A stretch of DNA of 60,456 bases, taken from Clostridioides difficile (GTDB taxonomy: Bacteria; Bacillota; Clostridia; Peptostreptococcales; Peptostreptococcaceae). Of this stretch, positions 16,899-25,037 are shown piece after piece (positions within the stretch are counted from its first letter, which is position 1; every line of letters starts with the position of its first letter). The notes beneath the pieces are model-generated. The model was not told the DNA's origin. It was given only the letters and a program-made list of their open reading frames with translations, and did not search any database. The stretch lies in assembly GCF_001299635.1 (NCBI RefSeq), contig NZ_JRHN01000037.1, positions 1 through 60,456 on the forward strand. The letters run 5' to 3'. Made by a program: the position numbers and the translations under genes.

Positions 16899-17495
16899 CT
16901 AAAGTGCTATTAAATTAATATTCTCATTTAAAATAGCAGCTATTTCTTTGGAATTAACTTGTTTGATTGTTTTTATAGAATTAGGATTTTTAGAGTGATT
17001 ACCTATATGTTTTTCAAACAACATAACATCATGCCAACAATCAAATTTATATCCTGTATTGTGATAAATCCCACATAGTTTGAAACCAAATCTTTGATGA
17101 AGTTTTTCGCTTTTTATATTTGGTGACGTAATACTAGCATACAAATTTTGAATATTTTGTAACTTCAATATATCTATGATTGAATTATAAAGAGCAATTC
17201 CTATTTTATTACTAATAAATTTCTTATCAACATAAATTGATAATTCAACATTCCATTGATAAGCAGTTCGTTCATTGTGTTCATGAGCATAGGCATATCC
17301 AACAATTTTTTTATTAATTAAACAGACTAGGTAAGGATATTTTGAACAGATTTCTTTTATTCTGTTTTTAAAATCATCAATGCTTGGAATGCTATACTCA
17401 AAAGTAATTGCAGTATCAGTAATATATGGAGTATATATTTCCAATATTTCTTCTGCATCCATTTCATTAGCAATCCTAATTTCAATATATTTCAT
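16899..17495 (-). CDS. GNAT-family N-acetyltransferase
   Basis: A 198-residue protein resembling the phosphinothricin acetyltransferase (PAT) branch: IRIANEMDAEEILEIYTPYI, VGYAYA and QRFGFKLCGIYHNTGYKF-DCWHDVM are in the expected order for the acetyl-CoA fold. A 35-residue tail beyond the domain is unusual. The usual R/Q-x-x-G-x-G/A acetyl-CoA loop is replaced by DKKFISNKIGIALY, so the fold is diverged. The start at 17495 is chosen because GGAGATGATATTT precedes that ATG; a TTG 15 bases upstream is less likely. Substrate unknown. Confidence 0.75.
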   Translation of the reverse strand: MKYIEIRIANEMDAEEILEIYTPYITDTAITFEYSIPSIDDFKNRIKEICSKYPYLVCLINKKIVGYAYAHEHNERTAYQWNVELSIYVDKKFISNKIGIALYNSIIDILKLQNIQNLYASITSPNIKSEKLHQRFGFKLCGIYHNTGYKFDCWHDVMLFEKHIGNHSKNPNSIKTIKQVNSKEIAAILNENINLIAL

Positions 17496-17700
17496 AAATA
17501 TCATCTCCAATATAATAAATGTAGTAGAATTTTCTTATATAATACATAGGTCTAAATAAATATAAGAAAATATTGTATAATATATAATATTGTATAGATA
17601 TATAACTACTTTATCAATATTTACAAACTTCGGAGTATATTTATAATACTACATTTTAGATAATTTTTTTATCTTGTAAGGAGATTTGAAATAAATAATT

Positions 17701-18177
17701 TTATTTATTAAGATTTCTTAAAAAATCGTCTATACTATCTTGTGATATTTTAAAACTGTCATAATTACCTTTTGAAACCGACTTCATAATAAGCTTATCT
17801 AAAAATTTCATCTTTTCTAATCGAGCTTCACTACCAAAAATTCCAATTGCATTTGCATTTTCTAATAAAGATGCTGGAAAGTTTGATTTTAGATATTTAT
17901 CTGCCTGTTCAGAAAATCCACAACAAAGGAATACACCAACTCGTTTTTTGTTTAATAATTCTATATTATCATTACACAATATACGAATCTTTTTTGAAAC
18001 TGAACCAACATATATAGAACTTCCAATAATAATTGTATCAAATTTTGATAATTCAATTTTAGGATTACTATCATTGATATCAACAATAGTGATATTGTCT
18101 GATAGTTTATTTTTTAGTATGTTTGCACAGTCTTTCGTACAACCATATTTACTTGAGTATATAATAATAGTATTCAT
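17701..18177 (-). CDS. Flavodoxin-domain protein (HemG-like)
   Basis: A 158-residue flavodoxin-fold protein. IIYSSKYGCTKDCANIL is the FMN phosphate loop, IIIGSSIYVGSVSKKI the second loop and FLCCGFSEQADKYL the third. The C-terminal half lacks the usual menaquinone/HemG features, so a general electron-transfer flavodoxin role is the safest reading. It is the last gene of the TetR/FMN-binding/flavodoxin operon; 2 bases separate it from the gene before. All three products point to flavin-based redox chemistry. Confidence 0.8.
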   Translation of the reverse strand: MNTIIIYSSKYGCTKDCANILKNKLSDNITIVDINDSNPKIELSKFDTIIIGSSIYVGSVSKKIRILCNDNIELLNKKRVGVFLCCGFSEQADKYLKSNFPASLLENANAIGIFGSEARLEKMKFLDKLIMKSVSKGNYDSFKISQDSIDDFLRNLNK

Positions 18178-18179
18178 AT

Positions 18180-18581
18180 TTATTCTCCCTTTCTCAAAGC
18201 ATTTTCTACAGCCTTTCGTATAGTATCACTGCTATAAGTCGCAGATGTTATAGCATCTACTTCTAAAGATTGTTGTTCAACTATATTTTTTATGATTTTT
18301 TCACCAGGTTTACCTAAAAGAGTGTCATGTTCTAGTATCTTAATATTTTTAATTCTGCCATTATTAACTTCAACAGATACAGTAGCCTTCACAAGTTTAT
18401 TATCAGCACTTCCTGTATAAATACCATTTTTCACATTAGCAGGGTTTATATTTTTTACCACTAATTTTTCTGGCTTTAAGTTAGTTATAATCAAAATAAT
18501 AATGCATATAAACACAAGAAATAGGATTATAGATATTTTAAAAACTTTTTTCTTCTTATTAGTTTCATTGTGGTTTTTCAT
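18180..18581 (-). CDS. Membrane-anchored FMN-binding domain protein
   Basis: A 133-residue protein with one N-terminal membrane anchor (about residues 13-32) and an outside FMN-binding domain (PF04205-like, about 55-130). The motif DAITSATYSS resembles the D-x-x-S/T-G-A-T-S/T site to which ApbE couples FMN, with Ser in place of Gly. Whether the flavin is covalent is therefore uncertain. It overlaps the end of the TetR gene by 17 bases, so translation is coupled. It could carry electrons across the membrane to a surface acceptor. Confidence 0.8.
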   Translation of the reverse strand: MKNHNETNKKKKVFKISIILFLVFICIIILIITNLKPEKLVVKNINPANVKNGIYTGSADNKLVKATVSVEVNNGRIKNIKILEHDTLLGKPGEKIIKNIVEQQSLEVDAITSATYSSDTIRKAVENALRKGE

Positions 18582-19185
18582 TGTAAAGCCCTCCTACTAA
18601 AATATCTAAGAAATTCTCTATAATTTGAGTGAAATTATGTAAGGAATACAATTGATTTTCAACAATACATAAAATAAATCCTAATAGTGCACTTATAAGC
18701 ATCCATGAAGTTTTATCTACGTTTTGTTTAAATATACCCTGATCAATTCCAAGGAAAAGAAGCTCATCTAGTATTTCTATACCATTATTAGTAGGTTCAC
18801 TATTTGTACTTTCAGATGCAAATATAATGTTCATCCTACTATGCATAATAGCTTTTGACATTTCAGGTTCACTTGAAAGAGTCTTTATAAAACTAGTCAT
18901 AATTTCTATGATTTGCTTATCTATTGGGAGAGATGAGCAATTATGTATAATATCAATAGCATTACTTTCTACAGTGTTATAAAGTTTTTTTGTCATATCG
19001 CTGATAATCTCTGCCTTGTCTTTGTAGTAAAGGTAAATTGTAGTTGGAGAATAATCTATTTTTGAAGCAATTTTTCTTATTGATAAATTTTCATATCCAT
19101 ATTGATTGATAATTTCTATGCTAGCATCCATAATTTTTTTCTTCATTTCTGCTTTTTCATTTTCACGTCTTGCTTTAATACTCAT
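18565..19185 (-). CDS. TetR-family regulator
   Basis: A 206-residue repressor has its helix-turn-helix at residues 17-63 (NQYGYENLSIRKIASKIDYS and PTTIYLYYKDKAEI) and an all-helical ligand domain after it. It is the first gene of the operon, which it probably controls by autoregulation: a palindrome lies just downstream of the promoter. The ATG at 19185 follows GAGGTGATTAT on the minus strand. Ligand unknown. Confidence 0.9.
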   Translation of the reverse strand: MSIKARRENEKAEMKKKIMDASIEIINQYGYENLSIRKIASKIDYSPTTIYLYYKDKAEIISDMTKKLYNTVESNAIDIIHNCSSLPIDKQIIEIMTSFIKTLSSEPEMSKAIMHSRMNIIFASESTNSEPTNNGIEILDELLFLGIDQGIFKQNVDKTSWMLISALLGFILCIVENQLYSLHNFTQIIENFLDILVGGLYNEKPQ

Positions 19186-19201
19186 ATAATCACCTCATGA
19201 C

Positions 19202-19214
19202 TTAACAGTGTTAA
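19202..19214. promoter_or_regulatory. Likely TetR operator
   Basis: TTAAC-AGT-GTTAA is a perfect 5+3+5 palindrome between the promoter -10 (19231-19236) and the TetR start codon, placed to block transcription. Confidence 0.55.
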
Positions 19215-19230
19215 TTTAATTTACAATGTA

Positions 19231-19259
19231 ATTATATGCTTTATATTTAATATTGTCAA
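19231..19259 (-). promoter_or_regulatory. SigmaA promoter of the TetR operon
   Basis: On the minus strand TTGACA, a 17-base spacer and TATAAT match the consensus exactly. Confidence 0.8.
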
Positions 19260-19372
19260 TAAACTATGAATAATATAATTTAATAAATTTTTATAGCTGA
19301 AATCTTTAAGTTATTAATTGTAATAGTTCAACTATTGTTGTATAATAATAATCGGTTTAAAAGTGCCACATT

Positions 19373-19500
19373 TTGTTAAAGTTAGCTTATAATTTTAAAT
19401 AAACTTTAACAAGACACATCAAAATATAATAAATTCTTTTATACTACAAAATTCATTTTGTAGTTATTAAATCAGATGGAACTTTTTTGTAGGTCTACAA
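19373..19500. repeat. Three inverted repeats upstream of the queuine operon
   Basis: TTGTTAAAGTT (19373-19383) pairs with 19402-19412. ACTACAAAAT-TC-ATTTTGTAGT (19443-19464) is a near-perfect palindrome. TTGTAG-GT-CTACAA (19487-19500) repeats its CTACAA core. All lie before the riboswitch, so they could be protein operators or part of the promoter region; none is followed by a T run. Confidence 0.5.
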
Positions 19501-19530
19501 TAAATAGACTAAAACAATACTAACATCTGT

Positions 19531-19565
19531 ACTTGTTCGAGAACTCCAAGTATAAAAAACTAAGG
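19531..19565 (+). promoter_or_regulatory. preQ1-I riboswitch aptamer
   Basis: The pattern ACTTG - 11-base loop starting TTCGAG - CAAGT - ATAAAAAACTAAGG matches the class I preQ1 aptamer: a short P1 stem, a C-rich loop and the invariant A-rich tail ending CTAAGG. The tail is identical to that of the well-known Bacillus subtilis queC-operon aptamer. It lies 105 bases before the queK start codon. The CTAAGG that closes the ligand pseudoknot can instead pair with CCTTAG at 19596-19601. Confidence 0.9.
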
Positions 19566-19661
19566 AATTATATAGTGGCAGTATATAATTAATACCCTTA
19601 GACACACCTTTTTGAAAGTGGAAAAAAGATGTGTAGTTCTCCTCGACCACAAATCAAGGAG
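19560..19661 (+). promoter_or_regulatory. Expression platform between the preQ1 aptamer and queK
   Basis: CTAAGG-AATTATATA and TATATAATT-AATAC-CCTTAG form a long hairpin that competes with the aptamer. ACACA/TGTGT (19602-19634) encloses a second fold. CTCCT (19639-19643) pairs with AGGAG (19657-19661), the core of the queK ribosome site. No T run follows, so control of translation start is more likely than termination. Confidence 0.55.
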
Positions 19662-19670
19662 GATAAAAGT

Positions 19671-20639
19671 ATGGAAAAAAGAAAAGTAATAATTGATTGT
19701 GACCCAGGAATTGATGATTCTTTGGCCATTCTTCTAGCTTTAAACTCACCAGAGCTAGAAGTACTTGGAATTACCACATGTTGTGGAAATGTTCCAGCAA
19801 ATGTAGGTGCAGAAAATGCACTAAAAACACTTCAAATGTGCTCTTCACTAAATATACCAGTATATAAAGGAGAGGAAGCACCACTAAAAAGAAAACTTGT
19901 AACAGCTCAAGATACACATGGAGAAGATGGTATTGGAGAAAACTTTTATCAAAAAGTGACAGGAGCTAAAGTAAAAGATGGGGCAGTAGATTTTATAATA
20001 AATACTTTACGTAATCATGAAAAAGTATCAATAATAGCACTTGCACCACTTACAAATATAGCTAAGGCACTTATGAAAGATAAAGAAGTCTTTGAAAATC
20101 TTGATGAGTTTGTGTCTATGGGAGGAGCATTTAGAATTCATGGAAATTGCTCTCCAGTAGCAGAGTTTAACTATTGGGTAGACCCACATGGAGCGGATTA
20201 TGTTTACAAGAATTTATCTAAAAAAATTCACATGGTAGGTTTGGATGTAACTAGAAAAATTGTACTTACTCCTAATATTATTGAGTTTATAAATAGACTT
20301 GATGAGAAAATGGCAAAGTATATAACTGAAATAACTAGGTTTTATATTGATTTCCATTGGGAGCAGGAAGGAATAATTGGCTGTGTGATAAATGACCCTC
20401 TAGCAGTAGCATACTTTGTAGATAGAAGTATTTGTAAAGGATTTGAATCATATGTAGAAGTCGTAGAAGATGGTATAGCTATGGGTCAATCTATAGTGGA
20501 TTCTTTTAATTTCTATAAAAAATATCCTAATGCAATTGTTCTAAATGAAGTTGATGAAAAGAAGTTTATGTATATGTTTTTGAAGAGGCTTTTCAAAGGT
20601 TATGAAGACATTATAGACTCTGTGGAAGGAGTGATATAG
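19671..20639 (+). CDS. queK: Queuosine-releasing nucleoside hydrolase (QueK-type)
   Basis: A 322-residue member of the inosine-uridine nucleoside hydrolase fold. IIDCDPGIDDSLAIL at residues 6-20 is the calcium-binding DxDxxxDD loop; GGAFRIHGNCSPVAEFNYWV and the INDPLAVAYFVD stretch hold the remaining metal and ribose ligands. In C. difficile the homologue in this three-gene context was shown to hydrolyse queuosine to queuine (Yuan et al. 2019). Here that is inferred from the neighbours (ECF S-component, radical-SAM protein) and the preQ1 riboswitch. The ATG at 19671 is set by AGGAGG at 19657-19662. Confidence 0.85.
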   Translation: MEKRKVIIDCDPGIDDSLAILLALNSPELEVLGITTCCGNVPANVGAENALKTLQMCSSLNIPVYKGEEAPLKRKLVTAQDTHGEDGIGENFYQKVTGAKVKDGAVDFIINTLRNHEKVSIIALAPLTNIAKALMKDKEVFENLDEFVSMGGAFRIHGNCSPVAEFNYWVDPHGADYVYKNLSKKIHMVGLDVTRKIVLTPNIIEFINRLDEKMAKYITEITRFYIDFHWEQEGIIGCVINDPLAVAYFVDRSICKGFESYVEVVEDGIAMGQSIVDSFNFYKKYPNAIVLNEVDEKKFMYMFLKRLFKGYEDIIDSVEGVI

Positions 20640-20640
20640 T

Positions 20641-21204
20641 GTGAAAAGAAAAATATGTGTAAAAACTATTACACTTATAGCTTTTGGTATCTCTATAAAT
20701 ATAATAGGGGCGTTTATAGCTATGGGGTTAAGATTACCTATATACTTAGATTCAATAGGAACTATAATGATAGCATCGCTTTTAGGTCCTAAATACGCTG
20801 TAGTTACAGGTGTGTTTGGAAGTTTAATAAGTGGAATTACATTTGATGTGTATTCTCTTTACTTTGCACCAGTTCAGATATCAACAGGTTTACTTGCTGG
20901 AATAGCATTTAAAAAGAATTTTTTAAATGGATTAAAAACTCCATTAGGGGTATTGTTATTTGCTATTCCAACCTCTATAATAAGTTCAATAATTTCAGCT
21001 TTTCTCTTTGGAGGTATGACATCATCAGGTTCTTCCTACATAGTACAAATTTTGAAAGTATTAGGATTAGGAGATGTATTTAGTGTATTTGTAACTCAAG
21101 TATTCACAGACTATGCAGACAAATTGGTAGCAGTTGTTTTAGTGAACTTAGGATTAAATGCAGTTCCAAAAACTTTAAAACTATCATTGACTGGAGGAAG
21201 ATAG
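20641..21204 (+). CDS. ECF transporter S-component, probable queuine/queuosine uptake
   Basis: A 187-residue integral membrane protein with six predicted segments, the size and Gly-rich loops of an ECF substrate-binding (S) unit. It begins with GTG one base after queK, with GGAGTGATATAGT in front. S-components share the general EcfAAT energising module, which is not in this window. Its place between queK and queL and the preQ1 riboswitch indicate uptake of a queuosine precursor. This is the known arrangement in gut clostridia, where the unit takes up queuine. Confidence 0.85.
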   Translation: MKRKICVKTITLIAFGISINIIGAFIAMGLRLPIYLDSIGTIMIASLLGPKYAVVTGVFGSLISGITFDVYSLYFAPVQISTGLLAGIAFKKNFLNGLKTPLGVLLFAIPTSIISSIISAFLFGGMTSSGSSYIVQILKVLGLGDVFSVFVTQVFTDYADKLVAVVLVNLGLNAVPKTLKLSLTGGR

Positions 21205-21209
21205 AAAAA

Positions 21210-21899
21210 ATGGATAGATATAGTGAAATAACAAATAAAAATCAAAGAGAAATTGTTTTACTTAAAGGATTTCCTTGTATATGGGGAAAGTGTTCTTTTT
21301 GTGATTATATAGATGATAATTCTAATTTAGAAGAAGAAATGAACAGGTTAAATATAGAGATTTTGAAAAATATAACTGGAAAATATGGAGTTCTTGAAGT
21401 CATAAACTCTGGTAGTTGTTTTGAATTACCAAAAGATACTTTAGCAGAAATAAAATGTATTATAAAAGAGAAGAAAATAAAAAAATTGTTTTTAGAAAGT
21501 CATTGGTCTTACAAAAATAGGATTAAAGAGATGAGAGACTATTTTGGAATTCCTATAGTATTTAAAATTGGAGTTGAGACTTTTGACAATGATTTTAGAA
21601 ATAACATTTTAAATAAAAATGCAAAATTTAAAACACCACAAGATGTAAAAGAATATTTCGATTCGCCTTGTATTATGGTAGGAATTGAAGGTCAAACAAA
21701 AGAGATGATAGATAGGGATATAGAGATTATATCAAATGATTTTGAAAAAGCAACTGTGAATGTTTTTATAAATAATTCTTCAAGTATCAAAAGGGATGAA
21801 GAGTTAGTTAAGTGGTTCACTAATAAATATAAATATTTAGATGAAAATCCAAATATAGAGGTTTTATATAATAATACAGATTTTGGTGTTGGAGATTAG
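21210..21899 (+). CDS. queL: Radical-SAM queuine lyase (QueL-type)
   Basis: A 229-residue protein with CIWGKCSFC at about residues 27-35. This gives the three iron-sulfur cysteines in CX4CX2C spacing rather than the classical CX3CX2C. Further conserved blocks are LFLESHWSYKNRI, FKIGVETFDNDFR and IMVGIEGQTKEM. C. difficile QueL was reported to cut queuine to preQ1, which tRNA-guanine transglycosylase can use again. It is the last gene of the operon, 5 bases after the S-component, and is followed by a terminator. Identification rests on operon context and the radical-SAM motif. Confidence 0.82.
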   Translation: MDRYSEITNKNQREIVLLKGFPCIWGKCSFCDYIDDNSNLEEEMNRLNIEILKNITGKYGVLEVINSGSCFELPKDTLAEIKCIIKEKKIKKLFLESHWSYKNRIKEMRDYFGIPIVFKIGVETFDNDFRNNILNKNAKFKTPQDVKEYFDSPCIMVGIEGQTKEMIDRDIEIISNDFEKATVNVFINNSSSIKRDEELVKWFTNKYKYLDENPNIEVLYNNTDFGVGD

Positions 21900-21979
21900 T
21901 AAAGTTTTTAAGTCTGTATTATATTGTAGTAAATATTAATTTAATTTAAACTTTAACTTAAAAAATTTAGTATATTTTT

Positions 21980-22012
21980 AAAAAGGCTTCTGATACTTGG
22001 AAGCTTTTTTTT
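21980..22012 (+). terminator. Terminator of the queuine operon
   Basis: AAAAAGGCTTC pairs with GGAAGCTTTTT and is followed by more T residues. Confidence 0.85.
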
Positions 22013-22059
22013 ATGTACTTTTATGTTACAATAAGGAAAAGGAATTAAGGAGTAAATAA

Positions 22060-22788
22060 ATGATGTTTAATAGGGAAAAATGGAATAAATTAGAGTATAA
22101 GAAGCTCCTAGAATATATGAAATCTATACAAGATATCAAGTATAGAGATTTTAATAAAAAGCTCATACCAAATACAGAAAATATAATAGGTATTAGGGTT
22201 CCTAATTTGAGAGAGTTATCTAAAGAAATAAGTAAAGGAAATTGGAAGGAATTCTTAAATGTATCGGAAGATACATATTATGAAGAAACTGTATTACAAG
22301 GTATGGTAATTGGTAATATAAATAGCACATTTGAAGAGATTCTATATTATATAGAAAGGTTTATACCTAAAATTAATAATTGGTCAGTTTGTGATGGATT
22401 CTGTTGTGGCTTGAAATGTACAAAAAAATATAAAGAAAACATGTATGATATACTTAAAAAATATGTTTATTCAGAAAATCCATGGGAAATTAGATTTGCA
22501 TTAGTTATGTTTTTAATATATTATGTTGATGATAAACATATTGAAGAAATCTTTGAATGTTGTAACAATATACAAAGTGAAGAATATTATGTTAAAATGG
22601 GAATGGCGTGGTTGCTATCAATTTGTTTTATTAAATATGAAGAAGAAACATTTCTCTATATAAAAAATAATAACTTAGATGATTTTACGTATAATAAAAT
22701 GTTGCAAAAAATAATTGAATCTAATAGGGTAGATTCAGAAAAGAAAAATATAATAAGGGGCATGAAGAGAAAGACAAGAAGATATTGA
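22060..22788 (+). CDS. DNA alkylation repair protein (AlkD-like HEAT repeats)
   Basis: A 242-residue all-helical protein starting KWNKLEYKKLLEYMKSIQDI, with IIGIRVPNLRELSKEISKGN, NNWSVCDGF and ENPWEIRFALVMFLIYYVDD. NWSVCDGF and WEIRFALVM are hallmarks of the AlkD-like glycosylase family, which excises alkylated purines by HEAT-like repeats. The ATG at 22060 follows AAGGAGTAAATAA. It starts a rightward run (HTH protein, lipoprotein, two-component system) with short gaps. Confidence 0.85.
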   Translation: MMFNREKWNKLEYKKLLEYMKSIQDIKYRDFNKKLIPNTENIIGIRVPNLRELSKEISKGNWKEFLNVSEDTYYEETVLQGMVIGNINSTFEEILYYIERFIPKINNWSVCDGFCCGLKCTKKYKENMYDILKKYVYSENPWEIRFALVMFLIYYVDDKHIEEIFECCNNIQSEEYYVKMGMAWLLSICFIKYEEETFLYIKNNNLDDFTYNKMLQKIIESNRVDSEKKNIIRGMKRKTRRY

Positions 22789-22801
22789 CGGAGGAGTATT
22801 A

Positions 22802-23455
22802 ATGAATAACAACGAGGAAAGAATTGACAAATTTTTAGAACTTCAAAGTAAGGGGATTAAGTTTACAGAGATAGCTCAAAATCTAAAAATTAGTCAAAGT
22901 ACTTTAAGAAATTTTTTAAATAAAAAAGGATATAAATCAGAAAAAGGTAAATACATATTAAAAGACGAATTAAATTATAATGAAAATCTGGATAAGAAAA
23001 ACTTGGAAGAAGAAAGTTTTAAAAAAAATATAAATAATAGAAAAAAAGTAAGCACCAAAAAAAAGAATTCTAATGAAAAGGTTTTGAGTAAAGGCATTGA
23101 ACAAATCAAGTTTAATGATACTGATTTAAAAAATACAAAGTCAAAAAAAAATGTTAAGCCTAAAAAAGATAGAAAAATAAATATAACTCAGGAAGACTTA
23201 GATAAGCTTTGTGAAGTATATGATTGGTATTTAGAGGTAAAGGATTATAATATAAAGCCAAAAAAAATATCTAATAAAAAAGATGTACATATAGATGATG
23301 AATCCATAGATGAATTAAAAACAACAAGAATACGTATAGATAAAGAAGTATGGAATGATTTTGAAAGACTTTGTAGTAATTCAAACTTTGAAAAGCATCA
23401 AATACTTACACAAGCATTGAAAGAATTTATGAAAAAGTATAAAAATCTACTATAA
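22802..23455 (+). CDS. HTH protein with Lys-rich linker and RHH-like C-terminus
   Basis: A 217-residue protein. Residues about 14-40 form a helix-turn-helix (GIKFTEIAQNLKISQSTLRN). Residues 50-130 are a low-complexity Lys/Asn linker. Residues about 175-215 (RIRIDKEVWNDFERLCSNSN, then HQILTQALKEFMKKY) resemble a ribbon-helix-helix strand and helices. Two DNA-binding modules joined by a basic linker suggest a nucleoid or plasmid-type binding protein. I do not recognise a named family. It starts 14 bases after the AlkD-like gene. Confidence 0.6.
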   Translation: MNNNEERIDKFLELQSKGIKFTEIAQNLKISQSTLRNFLNKKGYKSEKGKYILKDELNYNENLDKKNLEEESFKKNINNRKKVSTKKKNSNEKVLSKGIEQIKFNDTDLKNTKSKKNVKPKKDRKINITQEDLDKLCEVYDWYLEVKDYNIKPKKISNKKDVHIDDESIDELKTTRIRIDKEVWNDFERLCSNSNFEKHQILTQALKEFMKKYKNLL

Positions 23456-23480
23456 AATATTACTATATGAGGTGCTTAAT

Positions 23481-24350
23481 ATGAATAAGATAATAAAAAA
23501 ATCAATTTTTTTAATGATTATATTAACAATATTTGTTTTTACACTTACAGCATGCGAAAAAGATGAACAACCTGATTCAACTGATATTCAATCTGAAGAT
23601 AAGGAAGATTCAACTGGTATTCAAGTTGAAGATAAGAATGAGGTAAAAATAGATGAGGAAAATGCAAAAGTATTAAATATAGGTAAATCAGAGATTATAA
23701 ATGTAGATGAAGGTGATAAAGTAGACACATCCACAAAGATAGAAAATAATTCGACATTTAATATATCAAATATTGAATTAGTATATAATGAATATGATGA
23801 GAATAAAAAAATTATTTCCTCAGATAGTAAGGCTTTGTTGGATATGACTCTAATGCCTGGTAAAGTTGCTTATGTAGAGTGTGCGCACAAAACTTTTACA
23901 AAGAGTGTGGAAGTTTATGCATATGAGTATGAAGCAGAAGGTAAGATTGTGTATATTAATTTAAAAGAAAATGATATTAATATAAGAAATAATAATATTA
24001 AGCTAGAAAATAGTAGTCAGTATGAGGTATTATCTACATCAGAACTTAAAAAAGTAAATGAATCAAAAGAGGGAATCACATATCAAATAAAAGTGAAAAA
24101 TTCATCATCAAAAGATTTAGGAAATATTATCCTTAAGACAGCAGAAGTTAATGAAAATGGAGAATATTTAGTGGTAAATCGTATACCATCATATAAAATT
24201 TTAAAGGCTTCAGAAGAGACAGATATAGATATACTATGTTCAACAAAAGCAAAAAGTGTTGAAATAGTGGGATACACATACGATGATATAAAAGAAAAAG
24301 CCAATGTAGATATTGACTTAAAATCTCATAAAGTTAAGATAGACAAATAA
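23481..24350 (+). CDS. Lipoprotein, unknown function
   Basis: A 289-residue lipoprotein precursor. It has a basic N-terminus (MNKIIKK), a hydrophobic h-region and the lipobox LTAC, with Cys25 as the lipid anchor. Two imperfect repeats of D-S-T-D/G-I-Q-x-EDK follow (about residues 30-55). The mature part has two similar beta-rich domains (about 60-160 and 180-285), each with V-N-E-S/N-N...G-Y/I-A-Y motifs that resemble a repeated FxLYD-like fold. The ATG at 23481 is preceded by GAGGTG at 6 bases. It lies directly before the response regulator at 24366 and may be a signal-input partner. Confidence 0.7.
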   Translation: MNKIIKKSIFLMIILTIFVFTLTACEKDEQPDSTDIQSEDKEDSTGIQVEDKNEVKIDEENAKVLNIGKSEIINVDEGDKVDTSTKIENNSTFNISNIELVYNEYDENKKIISSDSKALLDMTLMPGKVAYVECAHKTFTKSVEVYAYEYEAEGKIVYINLKENDINIRNNNIKLENSSQYEVLSTSELKKVNESKEGITYQIKVKNSSSKDLGNIILKTAEVNENGEYLVVNRIPSYKILKASEETDIDILCSTKAKSVEIVGYTYDDIKEKANVDIDLKSHKVKIDK

Positions 24351-24365
24351 AGGCAGGGGATATTT

Positions 24366-25037
24366 ATGAAGGTTTTGATAGTTGAAGATAATAAAATACT
24401 TTTAGAAAGTGTAGTAGAAGAACTTAGTAAGCATTTTGAAACTGAAAAATGTGAAGATGGAGAAGAAGCTTTATACTTAGTTAATCAAAATATATATGAT
24501 TTAGTTATTTTAGATTTAATGCTTCCTAGCATAAATGGAATTGATATTTTAAAAAGAATGAGAGTTAATAATATAGACACACCTGTGCTTATATTGACAG
24601 CCAAAGAAGCATTAGATGATAAAGTAGAAGCATTTACCATAGGAGCTAATGATTATTTAACAAAACCTTTTTATATGGAAGAATTAGTAGCAAGAGTGTA
24701 TGCTATATTAAGAACTAATGGAAAAATAAAAGAAAGAAATGGAATAGAATTTAAATCTTTATATTTGGATACATTAGAAAAAAGAGTATATATTGAAAAA
24801 GAAGAAATAAAGTTACAAAATAAGCAGTTTAACTTGCTTGAATATTTTGTCTTAAATAAGGGTTCAATTTTATTAAAAGAGCAGATTTATGATAGAATAT
24901 GGGGAATTGATTCAGATGCAACCATTGAAATAGTTGAGGTATATGTAAGTAATTTAAGGAAAAAACTCAGTAAATATGGATATGATAAGTATATTAAAAC
25001 TAAACGTAAGGTAGGATATATATTCGATGATAAATAA
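24366..25037 (+). CDS. OmpR-family response regulator
   Basis: A 223-residue regulator with receiver residues Glu7-Asp8, phospho-acceptor Asp50, Thr78 and Lys100. A winged helix follows (about 130-220) ending VGYIFDDK. It overlaps the kinase gene by 11 bases. From remembered gene order this is the counterpart of C. difficile 630 CD1688, reported as a sporulation-repressing regulator; that identity needs a sequence comparison. The start ATG follows AGGCAGGGGATATTT. Confidence 0.92.
   Translation: MKVLIVEDNKILLESVVEELSKHFETEKCEDGEEALYLVNQNIYDLVILDLMLPSINGIDILKRMRVNNIDTPVLILTAKEALDDKVEAFTIGANDYLTKPFYMEELVARVYAILRTNGKIKERNGIEFKSLYLDTLEKRVYIEKEEIKLQNKQFNLLEYFVLNKGSILLKEQIYDRIWGIDSDATIEIVEVYVSNLRKKLSKYGYDKYIKTKRKVGYIFDDK

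Noticed and set aside
19629-19670. Upstream extension of queK
   Set aside because: Not homologous to nucleoside hydrolases; AGGAGG stands directly before the ATG at 19671.
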